From: Catellatospora methionotrophica
Lineage (GTDB): Bacteria; Actinomycetota; Actinomycetes; Mycobacteriales; Micromonosporaceae
Direction: 5' to 3'
DNA length: 64,000 nt
Assembly: GCF_011297335.1 (NCBI RefSeq)
Contig: NZ_JAAOTJ010000001.1
Location: 372,001 to 436,000 of the forward strand
The notes under the pieces were generated by a model, which saw nothing but the letters and a program-made list of their open reading frames with translations, made no database searches and was not told where the DNA came from. Positions 8,101 through 16,014 of this stretch are shown here, piece by piece (the first letter of the stretch is position 1; each line of letters starts with the position of its first letter). Position numbers and translations under genes: made by a program.

Positions 8101-10608
8101 CTGGTCACCACGGCGACGGACTTCGCCGGGCTGCCCGCCGCCCTGGCCAGGACGGCCGAGCTGGCCGAGGGGACGTCGTTCGCCGACGTGTACCTGACCT
8201 GGGCCGATCAGCCCGACACCGACGCCATGGCCCGTACGCTGCGCGAGGTGCTCGACAGCACCGGCGTGCTGGACGTGGTGCAGCGGGTCACGGTGTCGGT
8301 GGCCGGGCCCACCGGCGCGGCGATGCACCACCACTTCACGTTCCGGCCGGGACAGGGCGAGGACCGGGTCATCCGCGGGCTGCACCCGCAGATCGCCGAG
8401 CGCCTGCAGTTGCCGCGGCTGCGCAACTTCGACCTGACCCGCCTGCCGTCCATCGACGAAGAGGTCTACCTCTTCCGCTGCGTCGCCCCGGACAACCCGG
8501 CCGACGAGCGCCTGGCGGCGATGGCCCAGGTCCGCGACCTGACGCCGCTGCGCGACGCCGACGGCCGGGTGCTGGCCCTGCCCGCGCTGGAAGGCATGCT
8601 CGACGGCTGCCTGGACGCGATCCGCAAGGTCCAGGCACGGCGACCGGCCAAGAAGCGCCTCGACACCAACCGCATCACGCTGTACGTCTGGCCGTCCAGC
8701 GAGCTGACCGTGGAGGAGCTGAACGCGGTCATCCAGCGGGTGCTGCCGCGCACCGCCGGGGCGGGCCTGGAGCAGGTGCTGGTCCTGGGGCGCCAGCGCG
8801 ACGAGCTGACCGGCGAGATGGCCGACGTCGCGGTCGAGGTGTCCTTCGACGCGGGCGCGCGGATGTCGGTGACCTCGCCGACGACCGAGCCGATCGAGCC
8901 GCTGGACGACTACCGGCAGAAGGTGCTGTCGGCCCGCCGCCGCGGCACCACCTACCCGTACGAGCTGACCGGCCTGCTGTCCGGCCGGGGCGGCACGTTC
9001 ACCGAGCACGACCTCGACGACACGGGCGAGCTGGTTCCGGTGGAGCGGCCCCGGGGGCGCAACAAGGCGGGCATCGTGGCCGGTGTGGTCAGCACACCGA
9101 CCGCGCGCTACCCCGAGGGCGTCACCCGGGTGGCGCTGCTCGGCGACCCGACCAAGGCGCTGGGCGCGCTGTCGGAGCCGGAGTGCGCGCGGATCATCGC
9201 GGCGCTGAACCTGGCCGAGCGGATGCAGGTGCCGGTCGACTGGTTCGCCCTGTCGGCGGGCGCGCGCATCTCGATGGACTCGGGCACCGAGAACATGGAC
9301 TGGGTCGCCGCGGCGCTCAAGCGCATCGTCGAGTTCACCCAGGACGGCGGCGAGATCAACATCGTGGTCGCGGGCATCACGGTCGGCGCGCAGCCGTACT
9401 GGAACGCCGAGGCCACCATGCTGATGCACACCAAGGGCATCCTGGTGATGACCCCGGACTCGGCGATGGTGCTGACCGGCAAGCAGTCGCTGGACTTCTC
9501 CGGCGGCGTGTCGGCCGAGGACAACTTCGGCATCGGCGGCTACGACCGGGTGATGGGCCCCAACGGCCAGGCCCAGTACTGGGCCCCGGACCTGCGGGCC
9601 GCCCAGGGCGTGCTGATGTCGCACCACGAGCACACCTACGTCGCGCCCGGTGAGGCCGGACCGCGCCGCGCGCCGACCAGCGACCCGGTCGACCGGGACA
9701 TCTCCGGTTACCCGCACGCGGTGCCCGACAGCGACTTCACCACCGTCGGGCAGATCTTCTCCCGCGAGCACAACCCCGACCGCAAGAAGCCGTTCGACAT
9801 CCGCACCCTGATGCGCGCCCTGGCCGACCAGGACCACGTGATCCTGGAGCGCTGGGCGGGCATGGCCGACGCCGATACCACCGTCGTACAGGACGTGCAC
9901 CTGGGCGGCATCCCGGTCTGCCTGCTGGGCATCGAGTCGCGCTCGGTGCCGCGGCACGGCTTCCCGCCCACCGACGGCCCCGACACGTACACCGCGGGCA
10001 CGCTGTTCCCGCAGTCGTCGCGCAAGGCCGCCCGGGCGATCAACGCGGCGAGCGGCAACCGGCCCCTGGTCGTGCTGGCGAACCTGTCCGGGTTCGACGG
10101 CTCACCGGAGTCGATGCGCAAACTCCAGCTGGAGTACGGCGCGGAGATCGGCCGGGCGATCGTCAACTTCCGCGGCCCGATCGTGTTCTGCGTGATCTCC
10201 CGGTATCACGGCGGCGCGTTCGTCGTGTTCTCCAAGGCGCTCAACCCGAACATGACCGTGCTGGCACTGGAGGGCTCGTTCGCGTCGGTGCTCGGCGGGG
10301 CTCCGGCGGCGGCCGTGGTGTTCGCGGGCGACGTCAACGCCCGTACCGCCAAGGACGCGCGAGTGGTGGACCTGGAGACGCGTATCGCGGCTGCGACCGG
10401 CGGCGAGAAGGCGGCCCTGGTCGGCGAGCTGCTCGACGTACGGGCCTCGGTCCGGGCGGAGAAGCTGAGCGAGGTCGCCGCCGAGTTCGACAGCGTGCAC
10501 AGCATCCAGCGCGCCGTCCAGGTCGGCTCGGTCGACGCCATCATCCGCGCCGACGAACTCCGCCCCCAGATCATCGCCGCCATCGAACGCGGCCTCACCC
10601 CCGCCTGA
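5158..10608 (+). CDS. single-chain multidomain acyl-CoA carboxylase (BC-BCCP-central-CT)
   Basis: A 1816-residue fusion carrying all activities of a biotin-dependent carboxylase, such as acetyl-CoA to malonyl-CoA. Biotin carboxylase is N-terminal (about 1-460): IAIVNRGEAAMRL, the ATP loop KATAGGGGRGIR and EVNTRLQVEHPITE. A biotin carrier domain follows, with ESMKMET; K619 is the expected biotinylated lysine. A central region of about 500 residues has no obvious catalytic motif. The carboxyltransferase fills the last 550-600 residues, with GAQPYWNAEATMLMH, QSLDFSGGVSAEDNFGIGGY and EGSFASVLGGAPAAAVVF. Actinobacteria usually split these parts over separate subunits; this order resembles eukaryotic acetyl-CoA carboxylase. 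The GTG start has GGAAGG upstream. Substrate preference is unproven. Confidence 0.9.
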   Translation: MFSRIAIVNRGEAAMRLIHAVREINAESGAPPIETIALYTEAERTATFVREADDSYCLGPASARPYLDHAVLERALVEMQADAAWVGWGFVAEDPAFAELCEKIGVTFIGPSAEAMRKLGDKIGSKLIAEEVGVPVAPWSRGAVESLEAATRSAAAIGYPLMLKATAGGGGRGIRVVRSDEELADAYERTSLEAKRAFGSGIVFLERLVTGARHVEVQVIADGQGTAWALGVRDCSVQRRNQKVIEESASPVLAPAQVAELKSAAERLALAVAYRGAGTVEFLYHPGEKLFAFLEVNTRLQVEHPITEATTDFDLVKAQIHVASGGRLGDLIPAEVGHAVEARLNAEDPDRDFAPSPGRIERLTLPAGPGVRVDTGVSEGDVIPADFDSMIAKIIAFGRTREEALGRLRRAVADTTVIIEGGATNKSFLLDLLDQPEVIDGSADTGWIDRVRAQGRLVTTKHSGIALAAAAIEAYEDEALVEQQRLLSTAHGGRPQVQHKSGRPIDLKLRGAAYRVSVAQIGPHRFRVGIDQAPTVDVELERFDEHTGRVLVNGRRFRLVTDTHGPIHLVEVDGVTHRVSRDEGGVLRSPAPALVVATPCKLGDEVEAGAPVLVLESMKMETVLRAPVKSKIRELSVSVGSQVESGAPLMRLEPIGDATDAEAATTDAVDLELPPEPDGLTAEARVARGLADLRSLLLGYDLDPRDERRALSSYLAGRAELGRVPIEGEVELLQVFADLSELTRNRPAGEETQADTRVHSPREFFHAYLQSLDVDRAGLPEAFRQRLARVLAHYGVDGFDRTPALEEAVFRIFLAQQRSSADVAVIVSLLQQWLTEPIPGEAQREPVGQALEHLIWATQVRFPVVGDLARSIVFRWAAQPMLRRKRAEVYNEVRDHLRHLDRDPAAPDRDERIAKMVASPEPLVRLLAQRIGRKGVDNGPMLEVLSRRYYGSRGISDTRCAEVAGHTFFTATYERDGERYRLVTTATDFAGLPAALARTAELAEGTSFADVYLTWADQPDTDAMARTLREVLDSTGVLDVVQRVTVSVAGPTGAAMHHHFTFRPGQGEDRVIRGLHPQIAERLQLPRLRNFDLTRLPSIDEEVYLFRCVAPDNPADERLAAMAQVRDLTPLRDADGRVLALPALEGMLDGCLDAIRKVQARRPAKKRLDTNRITLYVWPSSELTVEELNAVIQRVLPRTAGAGLEQVLVLGRQRDELTGEMADVAVEVSFDAGARMSVTSPTTEPIEPLDDYRQKVLSARRRGTTYPYELTGLLSGRGGTFTEHDLDDTGELVPVERPRGRNKAGIVAGVVSTPTARYPEGVTRVALLGDPTKALGALSEPECARIIAALNLAERMQVPVDWFALSAGARISMDSGTENMDWVAAALKRIVEFTQDGGEINIVVAGITVGAQPYWNAEATMLMHTKGILVMTPDSAMVLTGKQSLDFSGGVSAEDNFGIGGYDRVMGPNGQAQYWAPDLRAAQGVLMSHHEHTYVAPGEAGPRRAPTSDPVDRDISGYPHAVPDSDFTTVGQIFSREHNPDRKKPFDIRTLMRALADQDHVILERWAGMADADTTVVQDVHLGGIPVCLLGIESRSVPRHGFPPTDGPDTYTAGTLFPQSSRKAARAINAASGNRPLVVLANLSGFDGSPESMRKLQLEYGAEIGRAIVNFRGPIVFCVISRYHGGAFVVFSKALNPNMTVLALEGSFASVLGGAPAAAVVFAGDVNARTAKDARVVDLETRIAAATGGEKAALVGELLDVRASVRAEKLSEVAAEFDSVHSIQRAVQVGSVDAIIRADELRPQIIAAIERGLTPA

Positions 10609-10653
10609 CCGCCCCGGTCGGCGACGCCCCCTCGGCCTCGCCGCCCCTCCTTC

Positions 10654-10738
10654 CGCAACTCTTAAAGACTCGCGCCCTCACCCACCCGGGAGGGCGCGAG
10701 TCTTTAAGAGTTGCGCCAGGGGTGGGTGGGGTGGGGGG
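10654..10738. terminator. 26-bp perfect hairpin and G-rich tract between convergent genes
   Basis: Arms 10654-10679 and 10690-10715 pair perfectly over 26 bases around a 10-base loop. Then come four G runs (4, 3, 4 and 6 G) separated by single T residues at 10719-10738, a sequence able to form a G-quadruplex on the plus strand and C-rich, Rho-site-like, on the minus strand. It separates the end of the carboxylase gene from the end of the convergent MarR gene, so it should stop transcription in both directions. Confidence 0.75.
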
Positions 10739-11152
10739 TCAGGTGAGTTTGCGGAGGAGGTGGGAGAGGTGGGTTTGGTCTTCGGGGCTGAGGGCGCTGA
10801 AGAAGCGGTCGGCTTCGGCGCGGCGGGCTGATTCGATCGCTCGGGCGGTTTCGCGGCCGGGGTCGGTCAGGGCGACGAGGGTGGCCCGGCGGTCGGCGGG
10901 GTCGGGGCGGCGTTCGACCAGGCCGCGGGCCTGGAGGTCGTCGACGACCTCGGTGGCCGAGCGGGGGGCGATGCGCAGCTGGTCGGCGAGTTCGTTGAGG
11001 CGCAAGGCCTCCTGGCGGCCGAGCACGTGCAGGGCACGTGACTGCGACGGGGTGATCTGCCAGGGGGCCAGGGCGTCCTTGGTGAGGTGCCGCAGGCGGC
11101 GGGCGACCGCCCAGAAGGCCTCCGACAGGCCTGCTTCCTCGTGCTCGTCCAC
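10739..11152 (-). CDS. MarR-family transcriptional regulator
   Basis: A 137-residue winged-helix DNA-binding protein. The recognition part is LNELADQLRIAPRSATEVVD, followed by the wing LQARGLVERRPDPADRRAT, whose DxR-type turn is typical of MarR proteins. N- and C-terminal helices form the dimer interface. Such proteins repress a neighbouring gene until a small ligand binds. It is transcribed away from an ABC exporter gene with about 80 bases between them, and repeated half-sites lie in that gap, so it probably controls both itself and the exporter. Confidence 0.9.
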   Translation of the reverse strand: MDEHEEAGLSEAFWAVARRLRHLTKDALAPWQITPSQSRALHVLGRQEALRLNELADQLRIAPRSATEVVDDLQARGLVERRPDPADRRATLVALTDPGRETARAIESARRAEADRFFSALSPEDQTHLSHLLRKLT

Positions 11153-11182
11153 GGGAATACCGTACCAGTGGTTGCTGTTGGA

Positions 11183-11204
11183 ACCTCATGTTGAGGTAAC
11201 CTCA
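11183..11204. promoter_or_regulatory. putative MarR operator with three half-sites
   Basis: Half-sites ACCTCA (11183-11188), TGAGGT (11192-11197) and ACCTCA (11199-11204) form two overlapping palindromes that share the middle arm, one with a 3-base and one with a 1-base spacer. They lie between the divergent MarR and ABC-transporter genes, just upstream of the transporter's ribosome site, where a bound repressor would block both. Confidence 0.65.
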
Positions 11205-11232
11205 GCATCCACCCACGGAAGGAACCGCCCCC

Positions 11233-13035
11233 TTGGAAAGCCAACCCATGGAACGAGGAGGCCGCCGCGGCGGCCCGCAGACCGTCACCGCCGAGGAGAA
11301 GGCGCAGGCCCGCGAGGTATCGCTGCGCCGTATCGGCACCCTGTTCACCGCCCACCGCTGGCAGCTCGCCGTGGTCACCGCGATCATCGTGGCATCGTCG
11401 GTGATCGCCATGGCCACGCCGTTCCTGCTGCGCGAGGTCATCGACGTCGCCCTGCCCCAGGCCGACCTGACCCTGCTGGTCTGGCTCGTGCTGGGCATGG
11501 TCGCCGTGGCCGGGCTCACCTCCGCGCTCGGCGTCGTGCAGACATGGATCTCCACCACCGTCGGCCAGCAGATCATGCACCGGCTGCGCACCGAGGTCTT
11601 CACCCACCTGCACCGGCAGTCGATCGCCTTCTTCACCCGCACCCGCACCGGCGAGGTGCAGTCGCGCATCACCAACGACATCGGCGGTATGCAGTCCGTC
11701 GTCACCTCGACCGCGACCTCCGTCGCGTCGAACCTCACCACCACCGTCGCCACCGCCGTGGCCATGGCCGCCCTGTCCTGGCGGCTGTCGCTGGTCTCCC
11801 TGGTCGTGGTCCCCCCGGCCGTGTACCTGACCCGCCGCGTCGCCCGGATGCGCCGCACCATCACCGCGCAGCGCCAGCGCGAGCTGGCCGACCTCAACGT
11901 CACCATCGACGAGGGCCTGTCGATCAGCGGGGTACAGCTGAGCAAGACCACCGGCACCGGCCCCGTGCTGGTCGAGCGCTTCACGAACTCGTCCGCGCGC
12001 CTCATCGACCTGGAGCTGCGCTCGGAGCTGGCTGGCCGCTGGCGGATGGCCTCGATGAGCATCATCTTCGCCGCCATCCCCGCGGTCATCTACTTGAGCG
12101 CGGGCCTGCCCGCGACCGCCGGCACGCTGAGCATCGGCACCCTGGTCGCGTTCACGGCGCTGCAGGCCAACCTGTTTCGGCCGCTGATGGGCCTGCTGAA
12201 CGTCGGTGTTTCGCTGACCAGCTCACTGGCCCTGTTCGCCCGGATCTTCGAGTACCTGGACCTGCCGGTCGACGTGGACGACCCGGCGCACCCGGTCGAA
12301 CTCGACCCCGCCCGCGTCACCGGACACCTGCGCATCGAGGACGTCACCTTCGCTTACCCCGGCAGCGAGACCGCCGCCGTCGCGGGCGTCAGCCTCGACG
12401 TGCCCGCGGGCAGCTCGCTGGCCCTGGTCGGCGAGACCGGCTCGGGCAAGAGCACCATCGCCGCGCTGATCTCCCGGCTGTACGACCCGGCCGCTGGCCG
12501 CATCACCGTCGACGGCGTCGACCTGCGCGACCTGCGGCTGGCCGACCTGGCCCGTATCGTCGGCGTGGTCAGCCAGGAGACCTACCTGCTGCACACCACG
12601 ATCAGGGAGAACCTGCGCTACGTGAAGCCGACCGCCACCGACGCCGAGATCGAGCGGGCCGCCCGTGCCGCACAGATCCACGACCTGATCACCGGCCTGC
12701 CCGAGGGCTACGACACCGTCGTGGGCTCGCGCGGGCACCGCTTCTCCGGCGGCGAGAAGCAGCGCATCGCCATCGCCCGCACCCTGCTGCGCGACCCGCG
12801 CGTCCTGGTGCTCGACGAGGCGACCAGCGCCCTGGACACCCAGACCGAGCGGGCCGTGCAGCGCGCCCTGGACGAGCTGAGCCGCGGGCGCACGACGATC
12901 ACGATCGCGCACCGCATGTCGACCGTGCGCGACGCCGACCAGATCGCGGTGCTCGACCACGGCCGCATCCTCGAGTCCGGCTCGCACCGCAACCTCGTCG
13001 AGGTCGGCGGCCGGTACGCGGCCCTGGCCGCATGA
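11233..13035 (+). CDS. ABC exporter, fused membrane and ATPase domains
   Basis: A 600-residue half-transporter that would work as a homodimer in the membrane, exporting a drug, lipid or peptide. Residues about 45-320 hold six transmembrane helices, with the [17 protein letters not shown] coupling region typical of type IV exporters. The ATPase has Walker [10 protein letters not shown], signature [13 protein letters not shown] and Walker [13 protein letters not shown], then the H-loop [13 protein letters not shown] at 11233 fits the GGAAGGAA site; an ATG at 11248 is the alternative. Its stop overlaps the next start (ATGA). The divergent MarR protein suggests induction by a toxic compound. Confidence 0.9.
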   Translation: MESQPMERGGRRGGPQTVTAEEKAQAREVSLRRIGTLFTAHRWQLAVVTAIIVASSVIAMATPFLLREVIDVALPQADLTLLVWLVLGMVAVAGLTSALGVVQTWISTTVGQQIMHRLRTEVFTHLHRQSIAFFTRTRTGEVQSRITNDIGGMQSVVTSTATSVASNLTTTVATAVAMAALSWRLSLVSLVVVPPAVYLTRRVARMRRTITAQRQRELADLNVTIDEGLSISGVQLSKTTGTGPVLVERFTNSSARLIDLELRSELAGRWRMASMSIIFAAIPAVIYLSAGLPATAGTLSIGTLVAFTALQANLFRPLMGLLNVGVSLTSSLALFARIFEYLDLPVDVDDPAHPVELDPARVTGHLRIEDVTFAYPGSETAAVAGVSLDVPAGSSLALVGETGSGKSTIAALISRLYDPAAGRITVDGVDLRDLRLADLARIVGVVSQETYLLHTTIRENLRYVKPTATDAEIERAARAAQIHDLITGLPEGYDTVVGSRGHRFSGGEKQRIAIARTLLRDPRVLVLDEATSALDTQTERAVQRALDELSRGRTTITIAHRMSTVRDADQIAVLDHGRILESGSHRNLVEVGGRYAALAA

Positions 13036-13520
13036 CCCGGCACCGCTTCCACGGCGACGAGGCCCGCTTCGACGTGCTCGCCGACTTCGTGACCGCCCGG
13101 TTCCCGCAGGCACGGTACGTGGCCGACGTGGCCGGGGGTCAGGGAATGCTGACCCGGCTGCTGCGCAAGCGGTTCGGCCTGGAGGCGGAGGTGGTTGACC
13201 CGCGCGGCTGGACGCTCAAGGGCGTGCCCGCCCGCGCCGAGCCCTACCTCGCCTCGCTGGCCGACTACTACGACCTGATCGTGGGCCTGCATCCCGACGA
13301 GGCGCTGCGCGAGGTGGTGGACTCGGCCAGGGTCCGGCCCGTGCTGGTCGTGCCGTGCTGCAACTTCTGGGACCGCGACCGCAGACTCGGCCGCGACGAG
13401 CTGCTGACCGCGATCACCACCCATCACCGCGCCCTCGGCGGCCGGGCCGAACACGTCGAACTCGCCTTCCGCGGCCCGAAGAACCACGCCCTGGTCCTGC
13501 TGCCGCCCCGAAACGCCTGA
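13032..13520 (+). CDS. SAM-dependent methyltransferase-like protein
   Basis: A 162-residue protein translationally coupled to the ABC exporter through an ATGA overlap. YVADVAGGQGMLTRLLRKRF looks like the first strand-loop-helix of a class I methyltransferase, with a glycine-rich SAM loop, and VVDPRG could be the acidic end of strand 2. Later it has LIVGLHPDEALREVVD and VVPCCNFWDRD, which resembles the post-strand-4 region of RNA/DNA methyltransferase-like proteins. It is shorter than most such enzymes, so it may be a minimal or non-catalytic member. The target is unknown. Confidence 0.6.
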   Translation: MTRHRFHGDEARFDVLADFVTARFPQARYVADVAGGQGMLTRLLRKRFGLEAEVVDPRGWTLKGVPARAEPYLASLADYYDLIVGLHPDEALREVVDSARVRPVLVVPCCNFWDRDRRLGRDELLTAITTHHRALGGRAEHVELAFRGPKNHALVLLPPRNA

Positions 13521-13567
13521 GCCGCCGTCGCGCTCCCCTGGGCCGACAGGCCCCGCGCAGCGCCCGG

Positions 13568-13885
13568 TCAGGCCCTGCGGCGGCGGGACAGGAACACGTA
13601 GAGCAGCGTCACCCCCGTGATCGTCAAGGCGACGCCCGCCGCGATGGCGATCATGACGATGCCGGACAGCACCGCCATGCCCTCCAGCTCGCCCGCCAGC
13701 AAGGCGAGCACCACGAACACGGTGAGCACGAGCGCGAGCAGCCAGGCGACCCCCGACAGCCCGATCAGGATCCTGCCGAGCAGCCGGATCCGCGGACGCG
13801 CGCCAGGCGCGGCACCGGGCGACGCCGAGTGCACCTCGGTCGGGCCGCGAAGCTGGGGCTGCGGCTGCCGTGCTGAGTCTGACAT
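13568..13885 (-). CDS. small membrane protein with two transmembrane segments
   Basis: A 105-residue protein of unknown function. A polar, Pro/Gln-rich N-terminal 35 residues is followed by two long hydrophobic helices (about LIGLSGVAWLLALVLTVFVV and the stretch around IVMIAIAAGVALTITGV) and a positive RRRRA tail, so both ends probably face the cytoplasm. The ATG at 13885 is used because it directly precedes the natural-looking N terminus; a GTG at 13936 in the same frame, with a purine-rich site before it, would add 17 residues. It lies just downstream of the channel gene and may share its transcript. Confidence 0.6.
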   Translation of the reverse strand: MSDSARQPQPQLRGPTEVHSASPGAAPGARPRIRLLGRILIGLSGVAWLLALVLTVFVVLALLAGELEGMAVLSGIVMIAIAAGVALTITGVTLLYVFLSRRRRA

Positions 13886-13955
13886 GGAGGGCAGCGTAGC
13901 GTCCGACTGCCAGAGGGCCGTGGTGGTCGCGGCCACGGCCCTGCTCGCGGCCTGT

Positions 13956-15830
13956 TCAGTCGGTGGCGATCACGATCACGCTGTCGCCCGCGTCCAACCG
14001 GACCAGGCTGGACCGGCGCGGATTGAGCATGACGCCGTAGAACGGCGGCTGGTCGGCGTTGTCGTGGCTGCGGTAGCCGATCGCCGACTCCCCGCGCCGC
14101 CGGGCGGACTCCACCACGGTCGCGAAGGTGACCTCCGCGCCGGGCTGCACGTAGTCGGCGGCAGGCTTCAGGTGGATCTCCGCGCCGGAGGCGTCGAACA
14201 GGTCGGCGAACACCTCGTACAGGTGCCGGTTCTCGGCGAGCTGGGTCATCAGCAGGCTGATCAGCCGCGCCGAGACCACGAAGTCGTCGGCCTTGGTGAC
14301 CTGGGCGACCTCGCGGTTGCCGTCGTCGTTCATCTCAGTGACGATCGAGTACGGCTCGCCGAGGTTGACCTCGATGTCACGCAGGTGCAGCAGCGTCACC
14401 AGGGTGCGGTCGTCGGCGTGGTCGGGCGCGGCGGAGTCGTCGGACAGCACGATGATGTGCTGGTAACCGCCCAGCTCCATACGCTCCAGGTCACGGCGGC
14501 TGGTGGGCTGGCAGCGCTGGTAGCCGACGGTCAGGTTCTCCCGGCTCGCCGCCAGCGCCTCCTCCGGCGGCAGCGGGGCGGCGACGTCCACCGCCGAGCC
14601 GGGCTCGGCGAAGCGGTCCAGCAGGTCGAGCACCCGGTCGGCACGCGAGTTCCAGCCGACCACCAGGGTCCGGTCCGGGGCCACCTTCGTGTCGGGCACC
14701 AGCACGATCGCGTCGGCGTGCACCCGCGCCGGGTCGGCGGCCAGCTCGATGAGCAGGTCGTCCTCGGCGACGAGAATGACCTCGTCGCCCGTGCCCAGCA
14801 CGGTGTCGGTCGGCGGGTTGACCGCGATCGTGCCGTCCGCGCGGCGCAGGCCGATCGGCGAGCCCGCCTCGAACGCGCCGAGGACGTCGCCGTACGACCG
14901 GCCGGCCAGGGTGGGCTCGGGACGGATGTAGATCTCGTTGCCCGCGAAGTCGAGCAGGTCGGTGCAGACCGTCGACAGGCCCGACTGCCGGTGCGACTGC
15001 ACGACCATGCGTACGGCGATGTCGTCGGCGTCGATGACCAGCGCGTGCTTGCCCGCAGCGAGTTTCGCGGCGGCGACGTTGGCCGACTCCTGCACCGCGG
15101 CGACCACGTGCGGGCGCGCGGACGGCCAGGGCCGGTTGTTCAGCAGCAGCAGCACCTTGATGACGTCGATGTCGGGGTCGTCGCCGGTGGGCGACAGCAC
15201 CATCACCGCGCGGGCCGTGTCGAGGTTGACCAGGTCGAGGTCGCTGCGCTTGAGCGGGCTGCCGGACCGGCAGACGACGCGGGTGCGGCCGGTGTCGCCG
15301 ACCCGCGCCCGGATCTGGTCCTCCATCTCGACCTTGTCCCGGTCGGCGAGCACGACGACCGTGGACCGGCGCGAGCCGCGGTTGGCCGCGGCCAGCTCCC
15401 CTACCACGGTGAAGACCTGGTCGGACCAGCCGAGCACCACGATGTGGCCCTGGACGGTCACCTGGGAGCGGCCCTTGCGCAGGTTCGTGATGGCGTCGTT
15501 GAGCCCGGTGGTGAGCACGCCGATCAAAGAGCTGACGAGGAAGATGCCGCCGATGGTGACGAGGAGCATCAGCGCCAGGTAGAACGAGCTGCCGCCATCT
15601 GCGCCCATGGTGCCCGGGTCGAGGGTGCGCAGCACACTGCGCCACAGGACGGCGGACCAGCCCCCGTCGCGCGCGGTGTCGTCGGCGGCGAAGAGCATCG
15701 CGAGTCCGGTCACGACGGTGATCAGAACCAGTGACGCCAGGCCGAGCCAGCCGATGAGGGCGGGCGTGCCCCGGTCCATCGTGCCGTCGAACCAGACGCG
15801 TAGGCGTCGCCGCACTCCCAGCCGTACCAC
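13956..15830 (-). CDS. CASTOR/POLLUX-type ion channel or TrkA-like NAD-binding protein
   Basis: A 624-residue membrane protein. Two N-terminal transmembrane segments (WLGLASLVLITVVTGLAMLF, and one around FYLALMLLVTIGGIFLVSSL) flank a loop where a pore would sit. They lead into two large cytoplasmic Rossmann-like RCK domains: the first begins HIVVLGWSDQVFTVVGEL, the second around LVVGWNSRADRVLDLL. The LKRSDLDLVNLDTARAVMVL region is typical of proteins related to plant CASTOR/POLLUX channels, which pass cations under control of bound ligand. A GGGGAGGA ribosome site precedes the GTG at 15830. Ion and ligand are unknown. Confidence 0.82.
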   Translation of the reverse strand: MVRLGVRRRLRVWFDGTMDRGTPALIGWLGLASLVLITVVTGLAMLFAADDTARDGGWSAVLWRSVLRTLDPGTMGADGGSSFYLALMLLVTIGGIFLVSSLIGVLTTGLNDAITNLRKGRSQVTVQGHIVVLGWSDQVFTVVGELAAANRGSRRSTVVVLADRDKVEMEDQIRARVGDTGRTRVVCRSGSPLKRSDLDLVNLDTARAVMVLSPTGDDPDIDVIKVLLLLNNRPWPSARPHVVAAVQESANVAAAKLAAGKHALVIDADDIAVRMVVQSHRQSGLSTVCTDLLDFAGNEIYIRPEPTLAGRSYGDVLGAFEAGSPIGLRRADGTIAVNPPTDTVLGTGDEVILVAEDDLLIELAADPARVHADAIVLVPDTKVAPDRTLVVGWNSRADRVLDLLDRFAEPGSAVDVAAPLPPEEALAASRENLTVGYQRCQPTSRRDLERMELGGYQHIIVLSDDSAAPDHADDRTLVTLLHLRDIEVNLGEPYSIVTEMNDDGNREVAQVTKADDFVVSARLISLLMTQLAENRHLYEVFADLFDASGAEIHLKPAADYVQPGAEVTFATVVESARRRGESAIGYRSHDNADQPPFYGVMLNPRRSSLVRLDAGDSVIVIATD

Positions 15831-15974
15831 TGAGGTTCCTCCCCTGGCGGCCGTCGACCGGCCGCCGAATGTCCAATAGGCAGAGACATCCTAGGGAGCA
15901 GCCGGGCGTCGGCCCGCAGGCCGTCCGGCTCGTTCTCCGGGACGGGCGGTGTAGCGGGATCGCCGCATGGCAGG

Positions 15975-16008
15975 GGCCGGGACCGCCCGGTGCGGGACGG
16001 TCCCGGCC
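15975..16008 (-). terminator. hairpin downstream of the MFS exporter gene
   Basis: Arms 15975-15985 and 15998-16008 pair over 11 G/C-rich bases around a 12-base loop, beginning 7 bases after the minus-strand stop at 16015. No clear T run follows. Confidence 0.5.
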
Positions 16009-16014
16009 GGCAGG

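Noticed and set aside
5134-9957. An open frame of about 1600 codons on the minus strand across the carboxylase gene
   Set aside because: It is the mirror of a strongly GC-biased coding frame; its translation is low-complexity Arg/Gly/His/Leu-rich and lacks any family motif, while the plus strand encodes a full multidomain enzyme.
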